Part shown: positions 53,171 to 61,345 of the stretch, piece after piece | Layout: every line of letters starts with the position of its first letter | Numbering within the stretch: the first letter of the stretch is position 1 | Translations under genes and position numbers: made by a program | DNA from: Streptomyces avicenniae | GTDB taxonomy: Bacteria > Actinomycetota > Actinomycetes > Streptomycetales > Streptomycetaceae | Assembly (NCBI RefSeq): GCF_000719135.1 | Contig: NZ_JOEK01000007.1 | Location: 208,332 to 272,331 of the forward strand | DNA length: 64,000 nucleotides | Direction: 5' to 3' | Notes under the pieces: model-generated | Told to the model about the DNA's origin: nothing | Seen by the model: only the letters and a program-made list of their open reading frames with translations | The model's database searches: none

Positions 53171-53617
53171 ATGACCGCTTCCATGGCCGCCTCACCGGCG
53201 CCCCCGTACGACATCCTGCTCGTGGAGGACGACCCGGCCGACGCCATGCTGATCGAGGACGCGCTGCGTCAGCGCGGCCCTGAGCGGGCGCTGGCACAGG
53301 TCGAGGACGGCGTCGCGGCCCTCGACTACCTCCAGAATCCGGCCAATCCGCGGCCTGATCTGATCGTTCTCGATCTGAACATGCCGCGGATGAACGGCCG
53401 GGAGCTGCTGACCGTCCTCAAGCAGGAGGACGACCTGAAGATGATCCCCGTCGTGGTCCTGACGACGTCCGCGGCGCCGGACGACGTGTCGGCGGCGTAC
53501 CGGCGGCACGCGAACGCGTACGTCACGAAGCCGGTCAACCTGGACGACTTCACCGACGCGGTGCGCAGCATCGACGCGTTCTACCTGGACATGGCGGCCA
53601 AGATCCCGCGCGACTGA
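53171..53617 (+). CDS. Single-domain response regulator (Rcp1-like)
   Basis: The 148-residue protein is a lone receiver of the Rcp1/phytochrome-partner type: ILLVEDDPADAMLIEDALRQ, the phospho-acceptor Asp in LIVLDLNMPRMNG, Thr in VVLTTSAAPDD and Lys in AYVTKPVNLDDF. It has no output domain, so it probably relays phosphate to or from the divergent kinase, whose H-box sequence resembles those of phytochrome-like kinases. ATG 53171 follows GGAG. Confidence 0.93.
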   Translation: MTASMAASPAPPYDILLVEDDPADAMLIEDALRQRGPERALAQVEDGVAALDYLQNPANPRPDLIVLDLNMPRMNGRELLTVLKQEDDLKMIPVVVLTTSAAPDDVSAAYRRHANAYVTKPVNLDDFTDAVRSIDAFYLDMAAKIPRD

Positions 53618-53645
53618 ACGGGCACCCCCGCCTTACCGTGCGGCT

Positions 53646-54722
53646 ATGACGAACACCACACGGGAGACGGGCGGACGGCGGCCACCTCCGCGCATCGACG
53701 GCGCGGAGGTGGCCGCCGTCTTCGGTCTCGGCCGGGTGCGGGAGGAGCCGGTGCCGGTGGCGGGCGGCCGGGCGCATCTGGTGTGGCGGCTGCGGACGGA
53801 CGGGGGGACCTGGGCGGTCAAGCGCCTGAACCGGTCGCGTGAGGCGTGGTGGTCGGCCGAGTACGGGGTGGCGGCGGCCGTGCAGGAGTGGGCGTTCGCG
53901 CACGGTGTGCCGATGCCGCGGCCGGTGCCGCCGCTGCGGCCGGGGGCGGAGCCGCTGTTGGCGGACGTCGGGGACGACGCGTCCGGGGGGATGTACAGCT
54001 TCCTCGTGCACGAGTGGTGCGAGGGCGGGCGCGTGCCGGAGACGGATGTGGCGCCGGAGGTGCGGCGGTGGGCGGGGCGGACGGTGGCGAGGCTCCACGG
54101 GCTGCCCCCGCCGCCGGGGATCGGCGGGCCGGGGGTGTTGCGGCGGCCTCACACGCTCGCCGAGTGGCGGGAGGGCCTGGACTCGGCGCCGGGTGACGTG
54201 CCGGGGGGCTTCGTCGGGGAGGTGCGGGAGTTCCTGCCGGACGTGGGGCGGGCGCTCGGGTTGATCGGTGCGGTGCTCGACCGGCCGGGCGTCGCGCCGG
54301 TGTTCACGCACGCGGACGTGAAGCCGGACAACGTGCTGGTGACGGCGGCGGGGCCTGTGCTGCTCGACTGGGACGGGGCGGGGGCGGATCTGGCGGCGTG
54401 GGAGGCCGTGCGGGCGGCGTTGGCGTTCGGGCGGACGGCGGAGGGGCCGGGGCGTGCCGGGTTCGTGGAGGTGATGCGGGCGTACCGGGCGGCGGGCGGG
54501 GCGACGGTGGCGCCGTCGGGTGGGGCGTTCGCCGGGGAGCTGAACCAGCGGGTGGGTGGGGCGGCGTGGATGTTGTGGCGGGCGTTGGGGCACCGGCGGG
54601 TGACGGCGGCGGAGCGGGTGGCTGCGTATGCGCACGTGCGGGAGTTCCTGTCGGAACTGCGGTCGGCGCTGGGGTTGTTGGACGAGTGGACGGAGTGGCT
54701 GGCGGAGGCCGGGCGCCCCTGA
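53646..54722 (+). CDS. APH-family phosphotransferase
   Basis: The 358-residue protein has the aminoglycoside phosphotransferase fold. The ATP lysine is in TWAVKRLNRSRE, the catalytic loop is FTHADVKPDNVLVT (Asp, and Asn for Mg) and LLDWDGAG carries the metal Asp. Streptomyces genomes have many such kinases, so resistance is not implied. TACCGT at 53634-53639 is six bases before the ATG, suggesting a leaderless mRNA. Confidence 0.9.
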   Translation: MTNTTRETGGRRPPPRIDGAEVAAVFGLGRVREEPVPVAGGRAHLVWRLRTDGGTWAVKRLNRSREAWWSAEYGVAAAVQEWAFAHGVPMPRPVPPLRPGAEPLLADVGDDASGGMYSFLVHEWCEGGRVPETDVAPEVRRWAGRTVARLHGLPPPPGIGGPGVLRRPHTLAEWREGLDSAPGDVPGGFVGEVREFLPDVGRALGLIGAVLDRPGVAPVFTHADVKPDNVLVTAAGPVLLDWDGAGADLAAWEAVRAALAFGRTAEGPGRAGFVEVMRAYRAAGGATVAPSGGAFAGELNQRVGGAAWMLWRALGHRRVTAAERVAAYAHVREFLSELRSALGLLDEWTEWLAEAGRP

Positions 54723-54783
54723 CGGTGGGGGCCGTGGGGCATGTCGGGTGTGACTGTCAGTGGTGTCTGCTCCACTGGGGGGC

Positions 54784-56541
54784 ATGGTCGAGAAGGCGGA
54801 CGAGGGTGGGAACGGGGGCGGCGTCGGGGCCGAGGTGGCGGCCGGGGTCGGGCGGGCCTGGGATCGGATGGAGGCGTGGCTCGCGGCGTACGCGCCGCTG
54901 ACGCTGGCGGCGCTCCCGCCGCCCGCGGCGCGGGCGGACGTCGAGGCGCTGGAGCGGGAGGTGGGTGTGGCGCTGCCCGCCGACCTGGTCGCGTCGCTGC
55001 TGCGGCACGACGGTCAGGCGGACGGGGGGCGGGCGGGTCTCCCGCTGCCGGGTGGCCATCGGCTGCTGGACGTGGCCGGGATGGCGCGGCATGCCGAGGG
55101 GTGGCGTTCGTTCGCGCGGCGGGAGGGGGAGGACGGCGAACATCTCAGGGACGGCTCGTACTGGCACCTGTCGTTCGTGCGGTTCACGCTGACCGTCGCG
55201 GGGGACGGGCTGCTGCTGGACTGCCGTCCCGGCGCGGGCCACGGGAGGGTCGGCAGCCATACGAAGGGCGTCGGGCCGCGCCTCGGCGGGTGGCCTTCGT
55301 TCACGGCGCTGCTGACGGCGGTCGCCGACGGGCTGGAGGAGGGCCACGCGCCGGGCGGTTTCCCGCCGGAGGTGCCGGTGACGTTCGCCGGGCGGCTGCT
55401 GTGGGAGCCCGTGCCGGAGCACTGCGCGGATGCCGAGTCGTCGGTGGCCCTGGGGGCGGGCGTCCCACCGCGTGAGTGGCCTGGTGGCCGGTTCTTCGTG
55501 ACCGTGGTGCGGGGGCTGGGCCAGGAGGAGGTGCTGACGCGGCTGGGCGCGCCGCCGGTCGCGCCGGGGGCCGCTCGCGAGCCGAACGCGGCGTTGCCGT
55601 CCGTGCGGGTGGGCCGGAGCGGGGAGTGGGCGTTCGTGGTCGAGAGGGATCAGCACGAGGCGGGGCGCCCCGAGGCGCTACGGCGCCTGTCCCGGGGCAC
55701 GGTGGCGGCGACGGCGACGCTCACGGGGCCGGTGCCGGTCCTGGTCTACCGGGACGGCGTGCGGTGGGAGCCGCGCCGGATACCGGCGGCCGGGGCAGGT
55801 ACCGGTGCTGGGGGCGGAGCGGAGGGGCGCGGTCTCGGCTCGATGCCGGGCGTGGTGATACCCGCCGGGCCGAAGGACGTCCCGGCGCAGGGCGTCGCGC
55901 TGCGCATCGGTGGCTCGGCCCCGGTTGCCGAGCCGGTGGAGCCGGTGGAGCCCCGTGTGCCGCCTGAGCTTGTCGAGGTGTGCGAGCGGCTGTCCGTCGC
56001 GGTGGGTGTGGGGCTGACGCCCGAGGAGGTCGCCGGGGTGGCGGGCGCGGCCCGGCTCGTGCCGGTGCTGCCGGTGCTGCCCGACGTGCCTCCGTGGTCA
56101 CGTCCGTCGGAGTCGGTGGCCGAGGTGGTCGTCGGCATACCGGACGAGCGGCTGGGCCCGGCACTTGTCGCGGCGACCGCACGGATGGCCGAGGCGACGG
56201 GTCTGGCCGCCGACCCGGTGGTGGCGGGCGCGCTCGCGGACCTGCGGGCGGGGCGTGCGGCTCCCGTGGACGACGACTCCCCTCTCGGCCTGCGGCTGCG
56301 GACCGTGCTGGCGGAGGAGGCGGCGCCGCGCCGTGCCGGTGACGCGGCGCTGCCCCGGATACCGAGCTGGCCGGAGCGGCGGACATGGCTGCGGCGCGCG
56401 GAGACGGCGCGGGCACTCCTCGCGCTCGCCGCCCTCCCGCCACGCCAGGCGGCCGACCACGTCCTCACCGCGCATCCCTCCCCGCACTGGCGCGCCGAAC
56501 TGCTCCGCGACGCGTCCGGGTCGGCGGACGAGGAGGTGTAG
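54784..56541 (+). CDS. SMI1/KNR4 protein with DUF6461-like and further regions
   Basis: The 585-residue protein starts with an SMI1/KNR4 fold (ADVEALEREVGVALPADLVA, LLRHDGQADGG; residues about 40-220). A middle region (WAFVVERDQHEAGRPEALRR, GTVAATATLTGPVPVLVYRD; about 235-340) resembles DUF6461. The last 230 residues are Ala/Pro/Glu-rich with helical character. SMI1 domains commonly appear in toxin immunity proteins and in lone housekeeping proteins of Streptomyces. The ATG at 54784 has a G6 ribosome site. There is no adjacent toxin gene. Confidence 0.82.
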   Translation: MVEKADEGGNGGGVGAEVAAGVGRAWDRMEAWLAAYAPLTLAALPPPAARADVEALEREVGVALPADLVASLLRHDGQADGGRAGLPLPGGHRLLDVAGMARHAEGWRSFARREGEDGEHLRDGSYWHLSFVRFTLTVAGDGLLLDCRPGAGHGRVGSHTKGVGPRLGGWPSFTALLTAVADGLEEGHAPGGFPPEVPVTFAGRLLWEPVPEHCADAESSVALGAGVPPREWPGGRFFVTVVRGLGQEEVLTRLGAPPVAPGAAREPNAALPSVRVGRSGEWAFVVERDQHEAGRPEALRRLSRGTVAATATLTGPVPVLVYRDGVRWEPRRIPAAGAGTGAGGGAEGRGLGSMPGVVIPAGPKDVPAQGVALRIGGSAPVAEPVEPVEPRVPPELVEVCERLSVAVGVGLTPEEVAGVAGAARLVPVLPVLPDVPPWSRPSESVAEVVVGIPDERLGPALVAATARMAEATGLAADPVVAGALADLRAGRAAPVDDDSPLGLRLRTVLAEEAAPRRAGDAALPRIPSWPERRTWLRRAETARALLALAALPPRQAADHVLTAHPSPHWRAELLRDASGSADEEV

Positions 56542-56807
56542 CCCGGTCGTCGCGCGGTGAACGGCCAAGGGCGCACGGGCGGACTGCGGCCCGGGCCGTA
56601 TCCGTGCCCGCGTCTCGGGTCGTGGGGCAGGAATGCGCAGGGACGGACCGTCGCGCCGACGGGGACGCCCGACAGCAGGGCTCGGTGGGTGCCCGGACGG
56701 ATCTGCTGCTCCGCGGCCGGGGCGGAGGGTCCGCGTCGCCGTCGCCGCCCCGTGGGCCGCCGGGGCCGACGGGTAGGCTGCCAGACCGGTCACGCGGGAG
56801 GAGCGGC

Positions 56808-57806
56808 ATGAAGGTCCTGATCACGGGCGGCGCGGGGTACATCGGGAGCACGGTCGGGCAGGCGTGCCTGGACGCGGGCATCACCCCGGTCGTGCTGGAC
56901 AACCTCGCGACGGGCCGCCGCGAGTTCACGGCGGGCCGGGAGTTCTACGAGGGCGACATCGCGGACGGCGCCCTCATCGACCGGATCTTCGCGGAGCATC
57001 CGGACATCGAGGCGACGATCCACTGCGCCGCGCTGATCGTCGTCCCGGAGTCGGTGGCGGACCCGGTGGGCTACTACCGGGCGAACGTGGTGAAGAGCCT
57101 GGACCTGGTCGGTCACCTGCTGCGCAACGGCTGCGGCCGTCTCGTCTTCAGCTCGTCCGCCTCGATCTACCGCGCGAACGACGACCTGACGGTGGACGAG
57201 GACTCGGAGCTGGCGCCGCAGAGCCCGTACGCGCGGACGAAGGCGGTCTGCGAGGGCATGTTCGCCGACATCGCGGCCTCCCAGCCGCTCCGCGTGCTGT
57301 CCCTGCGCTATTTCAATCCGATCGGCGCGGACCCGGAGCTGCGCACGGGCCTCCAGTTGCCGCGCCCGAGCCACGCGCTGGGCAAGATGATCCAGGCGGC
57401 GGACGAAGGTGTCCCGTTCGAGATCACGGGCACCGGCTGGCCGACCCGTGACGGTTCCGGCATCCGCGACTACGTGCACGTCTGGGACCTGGCGACGGCG
57501 CACGTGGCGGCGCTGCGCAGGTTCGACGAGCACCTGACGGACGAGCGGCCGTACCTCGTCGTCAATCTGGGGACGGGCGAGGGCACCACCGTCCGTGAGC
57601 TGCTCGCCGCGTTCAACGGGCTGCTGGACACGCCGGTGAAGGCCGTCGAGGGCCCGGCGCGCCCCGGCGACGTCGTGGGCGCCTGGACGCGGACGGACCG
57701 GGCGCGTGAACTCCTCGGCTGGGAGGCCAGGTACACGCTGGCCGAGGGCATCAGGGACTCGCTGCGGTGGGCCGCGATCCGCGAGGACGTCCTCGCGCCG
57801 CGCTGA
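56808..57806 (+). CDS. galE: UDP-glucose 4-epimerase
   Basis: The 332-residue protein interconverts UDP-glucose and UDP-galactose. It has the NAD motif TGGAGYIGS, DNLATGRR, SSSASIY and YARTK with the catalytic Ser/Tyr/Lys, and the UDP-sugar region RYFNPIGADPELRTG. ATG 56808 has GGGAGGAG upstream; -10-like TAGGCT lies at 56774-56779. There is no other gal gene beside it. Confidence 0.93.
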   Translation: MKVLITGGAGYIGSTVGQACLDAGITPVVLDNLATGRREFTAGREFYEGDIADGALIDRIFAEHPDIEATIHCAALIVVPESVADPVGYYRANVVKSLDLVGHLLRNGCGRLVFSSSASIYRANDDLTVDEDSELAPQSPYARTKAVCEGMFADIAASQPLRVLSLRYFNPIGADPELRTGLQLPRPSHALGKMIQAADEGVPFEITGTGWPTRDGSGIRDYVHVWDLATAHVAALRRFDEHLTDERPYLVVNLGTGEGTTVRELLAAFNGLLDTPVKAVEGPARPGDVVGAWTRTDRARELLGWEARYTLAEGIRDSLRWAAIREDVLAPR

Positions 57807-57847
57807 CCCGTACCCCGCCTGCCCCGCGCCTCGCCCGCAGCCGGTGC

Positions 57848-57940
57848 TCAGCGGGCGAGCGCGCAGGAGGCGGCGGCGAGGAGCGGGGCGCCGACGATGA
57901 GGGCGCAGCCGCAGGCGACGAGGATGCGGGAGAGGAGCAC
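57848..57940 (-). CDS. 30-residue hydrophobic peptide
   Basis: From GTG 57940 the frame encodes VLLSRILVACGCALIVGAPL followed by LAAASCALAR and a stop. It is a single membrane helix with three cysteines. AAGGA lies eight bases before the start. Codon third positions are G/C throughout. No known family. It occupies most of the 300-base gap between galE and the VOC gene; the rest of the gap, about 57941-58104, shows no further gene. Confidence 0.5.
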   Translation of the reverse strand: MLLSRILVACGCALIVGAPLLAAASCALAR

Positions 57941-58104
57941 CGGGGTTCCTTGGTTCTCTTGTCGGGCGTGCGGGTCCCGCCCTCGGGGGCGGGGCGGGGC
58001 GGCCGTTCACCTGACGGTGGAGCGGCGCGGCACCGGCCGAGTGCTCAACAGAGTTTTCCCGCTCGGGGTTTCAGGTCGGCGGCGGGGGGTTGCGGCTGAT
58101 CGTC

Positions 58105-58515
58105 TCAGCTGACCTCGCGGATGCGGATCTGGTTGCCCGCGGGGTCGCGGAAGGCGCAGTCCCGCATGCCGTAGGGCTGCTCGACCGGTTCCTGGATGAC
58201 CTCGGCGTCGGTGGCCTGCACCTTCTCGAAGGTGCCGTCGAGGTCCTCGGTGGCGAGGAGGAGCCAGCCGTAGGTGCCCTTGGCCATCATCTCGGCGATG
58301 ACGCGGCGTTCGTCCTCGGTGACGCCGGGGTCGGCGGCCGGGGGTGCCAGGAGGATCGACGTGTCGGGCTGTCCTGCGGGGCCGACGGTGATCCAGCGCA
58401 TGGTGCCCTGGCCGACGTCGGAGCGGACCTCGAAGCCGAGCGCGTCGCGGTAGAAGGCGACGGACGCGTCGGGGTCGTCGTGCGGGAGGACGGTGGTGTG
58501 GATGGTGAGGTTCAT
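58105..58515 (-). CDS. VOC/glyoxalase-family protein
   Basis: The 136-residue protein has the VOC pattern: MNLTIHTTVLPHDDPDASVA, FYRDALGFEVRSDVG and the closing YGMRDCAFRDPAGNQIRIRE with the Glu metal ligand. The role is unknown; many such proteins bind or protect against small electrophiles. ATG 58515 is chosen over a GTG three codons earlier. It lies just downstream of the araC gene on the same strand, so the regulator may control it. Confidence 0.9.
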   Translation of the reverse strand: MNLTIHTTVLPHDDPDASVAFYRDALGFEVRSDVGQGTMRWITVGPAGQPDTSILLAPPAADPGVTEDERRVIAEMMAKGTYGWLLLATEDLDGTFEKVQATDAEVIQEPVEQPYGMRDCAFRDPAGNQIRIREVS

Positions 58516-58525
58516 GACCGCCACG

Positions 58526-58990
58526 CTAATCGTGGCCGGTGCCTGGTGCTTCTCGATTCCTGACCGGTCTGGTGACCTGTTTCGCCACGCACGGCGGTAT
58601 CCCCGAGGTGGAGCGCGCGGCCTCGCGCCGGTAGGTGCTGGGGGGCATGCCGACCAGTTCGGTGAAGCGTGTGCTGAAGGTGCCGAGGGAGGCGCAGCCG
58701 ACGGCGAAGCAGACCTCGGTGACGCTCATGTCGCCGCGCCGCAGCAGCGCCATGGCGCGTTCGATGCGCCGGGTCATGAGGTAGGAGTACGGCGACTCGC
58801 CGTAGGCGGTCCTGAACTGGCGGCTGAGGTGCCCGGCGGACATGTTCACGCCGCGCGCGAGCGCCTCGACGTCGAGCGGCTGCGCGTACTCCCGGTCGAT
58901 GCGGTCACGTACGCGCCGCAGCCGGGCGAGGTCGCGCAGGCGCTGGGCGTCGGCGGTTCTGCTGCTCACCCTCCCGATGGTGCCATGCAC
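58526..58990 (-). CDS. AraC-family regulator (DNA-binding domain only)
   Basis: The 154-residue protein is essentially the two AraC helix-turn-helix units: LDVEALARGVNMSAGHLSRQ and SVTEVCFAVGCASLGTFSTR, the second being the family signature. It lacks a sensor domain. The GTG at 58990 is chosen, with another GTG at 58969 possible. It precedes the VOC gene by ten bases, consistent with one unit. Confidence 0.88.
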   Translation of the reverse strand: MHGTIGRVSSRTADAQRLRDLARLRRVRDRIDREYAQPLDVEALARGVNMSAGHLSRQFRTAYGESPYSYLMTRRIERAMALLRRGDMSVTEVCFAVGCASLGTFSTRFTELVGMPPSTYRREAARSTSGIPPCVAKQVTRPVRNREAPGTGHD

Positions 58991-59112
58991 CGCTGACAGC
59001 GCCGGGCGGCGTCCGCTCACATGTCCCAGGCATGACGCGGCGGCCGGGTGGGGTACGCATGGCGGATGTCACCGCATCACTCTAGGTGACGATCGGTTCA
59101 CGAAGGGATCGG

Positions 59113-59955
59113 GTGACTGCCGTGAAGCCGACCGGCGAGGACGGGGAGCTGACCCCGGACGCGCGCCTCGGGCGACGTATCAGGAGCTTCCGCACGGCGC
59201 GGGGGCTGTCGTTGCGTGGGCTGTCCGCGGCCGTGACGGGCTATTCGCACAGCTACCTCGGGCGGGTGGAGCTGGGGAAGCAGCCCGCGTCCGCCGCGCT
59301 CGTGGCGACGTTGGACGCGTACTTCGCGACGGGCGGGGCGCTCGCGGAGCAGCGGGGGCTGGCGCATGACGCGCTGATCGCCGGGTACAGCCGTGATTTC
59401 GTCCGCAGGGAGCGGGAGGCGGTGCGGGTCCAGGTGTTCACGAGCAGCCTGGTCCCCGGGCTGTTGCAGACGCGTGAGTATGCGACGGAGTTGTTCCGCG
59501 CGGGGTTGTCGGCGCCGTCGCCGCAGCAGGTGAGGGCGCGGGTGGACGCCCGTCTGGAGCGACAGCGGATCTTCGAGCGGCCTGACCCGCCGTACTACTG
59601 GGCGATCATCGACGAGGCGGCGCTCATGCGGCCCGCGCGGGACGCGGGCGTGATGCGCGGGCAGCTGGAGCACATCCTGCGTCTGGCGTCCGGCCCTCGG
59701 GTGTCGGTGCAGGTGCTTCCGTTCGGGCAGGGGCTGCATCCGATGCTCGGGGGGAGCCTGACGCTCCTGACGTTGCGGGACGGCAGGACCACCGCGCTGG
59801 TGGAGAGTTTCACGTCCGGTGAGGAGGCGGAGTCGGCCGAGCGGGTCCTCGGTCTGGCGCAGCGGTTCGACACGGCCAGGTCGCTGGCGTCGCCGGTGCG
59901 TGACTCGCTGGAGCTGATCCGCGGGTATCTGAAGGAGTACGGCGATGACGGCTGA
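59113..59955 (+). CDS. XRE-family regulator with DUF5753, second locus
   Basis: The 280-residue protein has an XRE helix-turn-helix (RLGRRIRSFRTARGLSLRGL to SHSYLGRVELGKQ) and DUF5753 (VFTSSLVPGLLQTREYATEL, GTALVESFTSG). The GTG at 59113 has GAAGGGA five bases upstream and is preferred to the GTG at 59086. It overlaps the DUF397 gene by 11 bases. This is a second copy of the system at 35306-36675, with only moderate protein similarity. Confidence 0.92.
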   Translation: MTAVKPTGEDGELTPDARLGRRIRSFRTARGLSLRGLSAAVTGYSHSYLGRVELGKQPASAALVATLDAYFATGGALAEQRGLAHDALIAGYSRDFVRREREAVRVQVFTSSLVPGLLQTREYATELFRAGLSAPSPQQVRARVDARLERQRIFERPDPPYYWAIIDEAALMRPARDAGVMRGQLEHILRLASGPRVSVQVLPFGQGLHPMLGGSLTLLTLRDGRTTALVESFTSGEEAESAERVLGLAQRFDTARSLASPVRDSLELIRGYLKEYGDDG

Positions 59956-60166
59956 CGGCGGCGGGCTCGGCGCGGGGGCGCGTCCCGTCTGGCGTGGGTC
60001 GAGTCGCAGCGGGGCGGAGAACGGGGACTGTGTGGAGATGGCGGTCGGGGTGCCGGGGGCCGTGCCCGTCCGCGACTCGAAGAACGCGGCCGTCGCCCCG
60101 CTGGTGTTCACGCCGGGGGCGTGGCGGGCCTTCGTCCGGTCGCTGCGGGAGGAGGGCGCGGGGTGA
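59945..60166 (+). CDS. DUF397 protein, second locus
   Basis: The 73-residue protein has the DUF397 pattern WRGSSRSGAENGDCVEMAVG and VPVRDSKNAAVAPLVFTPGA with a tail of Trp, Arg and Glu. It is paired with the XRE gene by an 11-base overlap. Confidence 0.92.
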   Translation: MTADGGGLGAGARPVWRGSSRSGAENGDCVEMAVGVPGAVPVRDSKNAAVAPLVFTPGAWRAFVRSLREEGAG

Positions 60167-60194
60167 GGGCCGCCCGGTGGCGGGGGGGGTGGGC

Positions 60195-60548
60195 TCAGGT
60201 CCAGACGGTGGCGATGAAGAGGTTGGCGGTCGTCAGGGCGCCGACCATGCCGAACAGGCCGGTGGGGACCTTCTCGTCGTCCCGCTTGAGGTAGACGGGC
60301 ACGAGGACGACCACCAGGATCGCCAGTTTGATGCCGATCTTGAGGTTGTTGACCTCCTGGTCGTCGGCCTGGTTGAGGCCGACGAGCGCCACGCCCGTCA
60401 CGAGCATGGTCAGGGCGCCGTGCAGCATTCCCGGGGTCATCCGGGCGCCGCCGGCACGCAGGGCCTTCACCTGGGTCAGGAAGCCGCCGAGCAGGGCGGC
60501 AATCCCGATGATGTGGAGGGCGACCACGATGTTGATGACCACGTCCAT
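60195..60548 (-). CDS. Small membrane protein, four helices
   Basis: The 117-residue protein has four hydrophobic segments (INIVVALHIIGIAALLGGFL; MLHGALTMLVTGVALVGL; IGIKLAILVVVLVPVYL; LFGMVGALTTANLFIATV). This looks like a small conserved integral membrane protein common in Streptomyces; its function is not known to me. ATG 60548 has a weak ribosome site. Confidence 0.8.
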   Translation of the reverse strand: MDVVINIVVALHIIGIAALLGGFLTQVKALRAGGARMTPGMLHGALTMLVTGVALVGLNQADDQEVNNLKIGIKLAILVVVLVPVYLKRDDEKVPTGLFGMVGALTTANLFIATVWT

Positions 60549-60630
60549 GGGACGTGAGCTTAATGACCGGATGATCCGGGCCTGTTGGGGGGGCGGCGTG
60601 TGACCGGCGGGCCGCGGCGCCCGTCCGTGG

Positions 60631-61254
60631 TCAGGGGTCGGGGTCGTGGGCGGGGTCGGGGTCGGGTTCGCCGTCGAGCAGTGCCATGGCCGTGCGCTGC
60701 ACGGAGCGGGTGAAGCGGCGGGGGTCGTCGGGCGGCGTGAGGTGGCGGATCAGGTCGCCGTCGAAGACCGCGAGCAGGGTGTGGGCGAGGAATCCGGCGT
60801 CGAGGTCGGGGCGTGCCTCGGCGAGGAGGGCCGTGAGGTGGCCGTGCCAGAGCCGGTAGCTCGGGTCGTCGTACTTCTCCTCGGCGCAGGCGGCCTCGTG
60901 GGCGGAGAGCAGGGCGGCGTTGCCCTCGGCGATGGCGCCGAGCCGGTCGAGGAAGGCGAGCAGCCGTTCCGGGGCGGGCGCGCCGGGGCCGAGCGGCGGC
61001 GGGCCGGTCGCGATGGCCTCGCGCAGCGCGAGGGACCGTTCCTCCAGGAGTGCCTGGAGGAGTCCGGCGCGGCTGCCGAAGCGGCGGAAGACGGTGCCCT
61101 TGCCGACCCCGGCGAGGGCGGCGACGCGGTCGAGCGAGACGTGGTCGCCGCCGCCCTCGGCCAGGAGCCGTTCGGCGGCGCGGAGCACGGCGCCCCGGTT
61201 GCGGACGGCGTCGGCGCGCTCCGCACGTTCGGCGCGCTGCTCGGGCATCGGCAT
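60631..61254 (-). CDS. TetR-family regulator of the quinone reductase at 61346
   Basis: The 207-residue protein has a TetR helix-turn-helix (VLRAAERLLAEGGGDHVSLD to GVGKGTVFRRFGSR) and a C-terminal ligand domain ending in an acidic Asp/Pro tail, PDPDPAHDPDP. The ATG is at 61254 with CCGGAG before it. It is divergent from the oxidoreductase at 61346 and two matching operators lie between. Confidence 0.9.
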   Translation of the reverse strand: MPMPEQRAERAERADAVRNRGAVLRAAERLLAEGGGDHVSLDRVAALAGVGKGTVFRRFGSRAGLLQALLEERSLALREAIATGPPPLGPGAPAPERLLAFLDRLGAIAEGNAALLSAHEAACAEEKYDDPSYRLWHGHLTALLAEARPDLDAGFLAHTLLAVFDGDLIRHLTPPDDPRRFTRSVQRTAMALLDGEPDPDPAHDPDP

Positions 61255-61266
61255 CTCCGGGCTGGA

Positions 61267-61284
61267 CGGACTGTCGGTCCGGAT
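61267..61284. promoter_or_regulatory. TetR operator, copy 1
   Basis: CGGACTGTCGGTCCGGAT contains the dyad GGAC-N5-GTCC. It is the same 18-mer as the copy at 61303 except for two bases. A -10-like TAGTAT on the minus strand (61283-61288) overlaps it, fitting autorepression. Confidence 0.72.
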
Positions 61285-61302
61285 ACTACCGTGCCCGCCA
61301 TA

Positions 61303-61320
61303 CGGACCGCCGGTCCGGAT
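61303..61320. promoter_or_regulatory. TetR operator, copy 2
   Basis: CGGACCGCCGGTCCGGAT contains the perfect dyad CGGACC-N3-GGTCCG. It is 36 bases from copy 1 and about 26 bases ahead of the oxidoreductase start. Confidence 0.75.
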
Positions 61321-61345
61321 ATCTCATGCCCCGGAGGAACCGCTG

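Noticed and set aside
53646..54722. Antibiotic resistance by the APH-family kinase
   Set aside because: Only the general fold can be seen; there is no biosynthetic cluster or specific signature, so resistance is not claimed.
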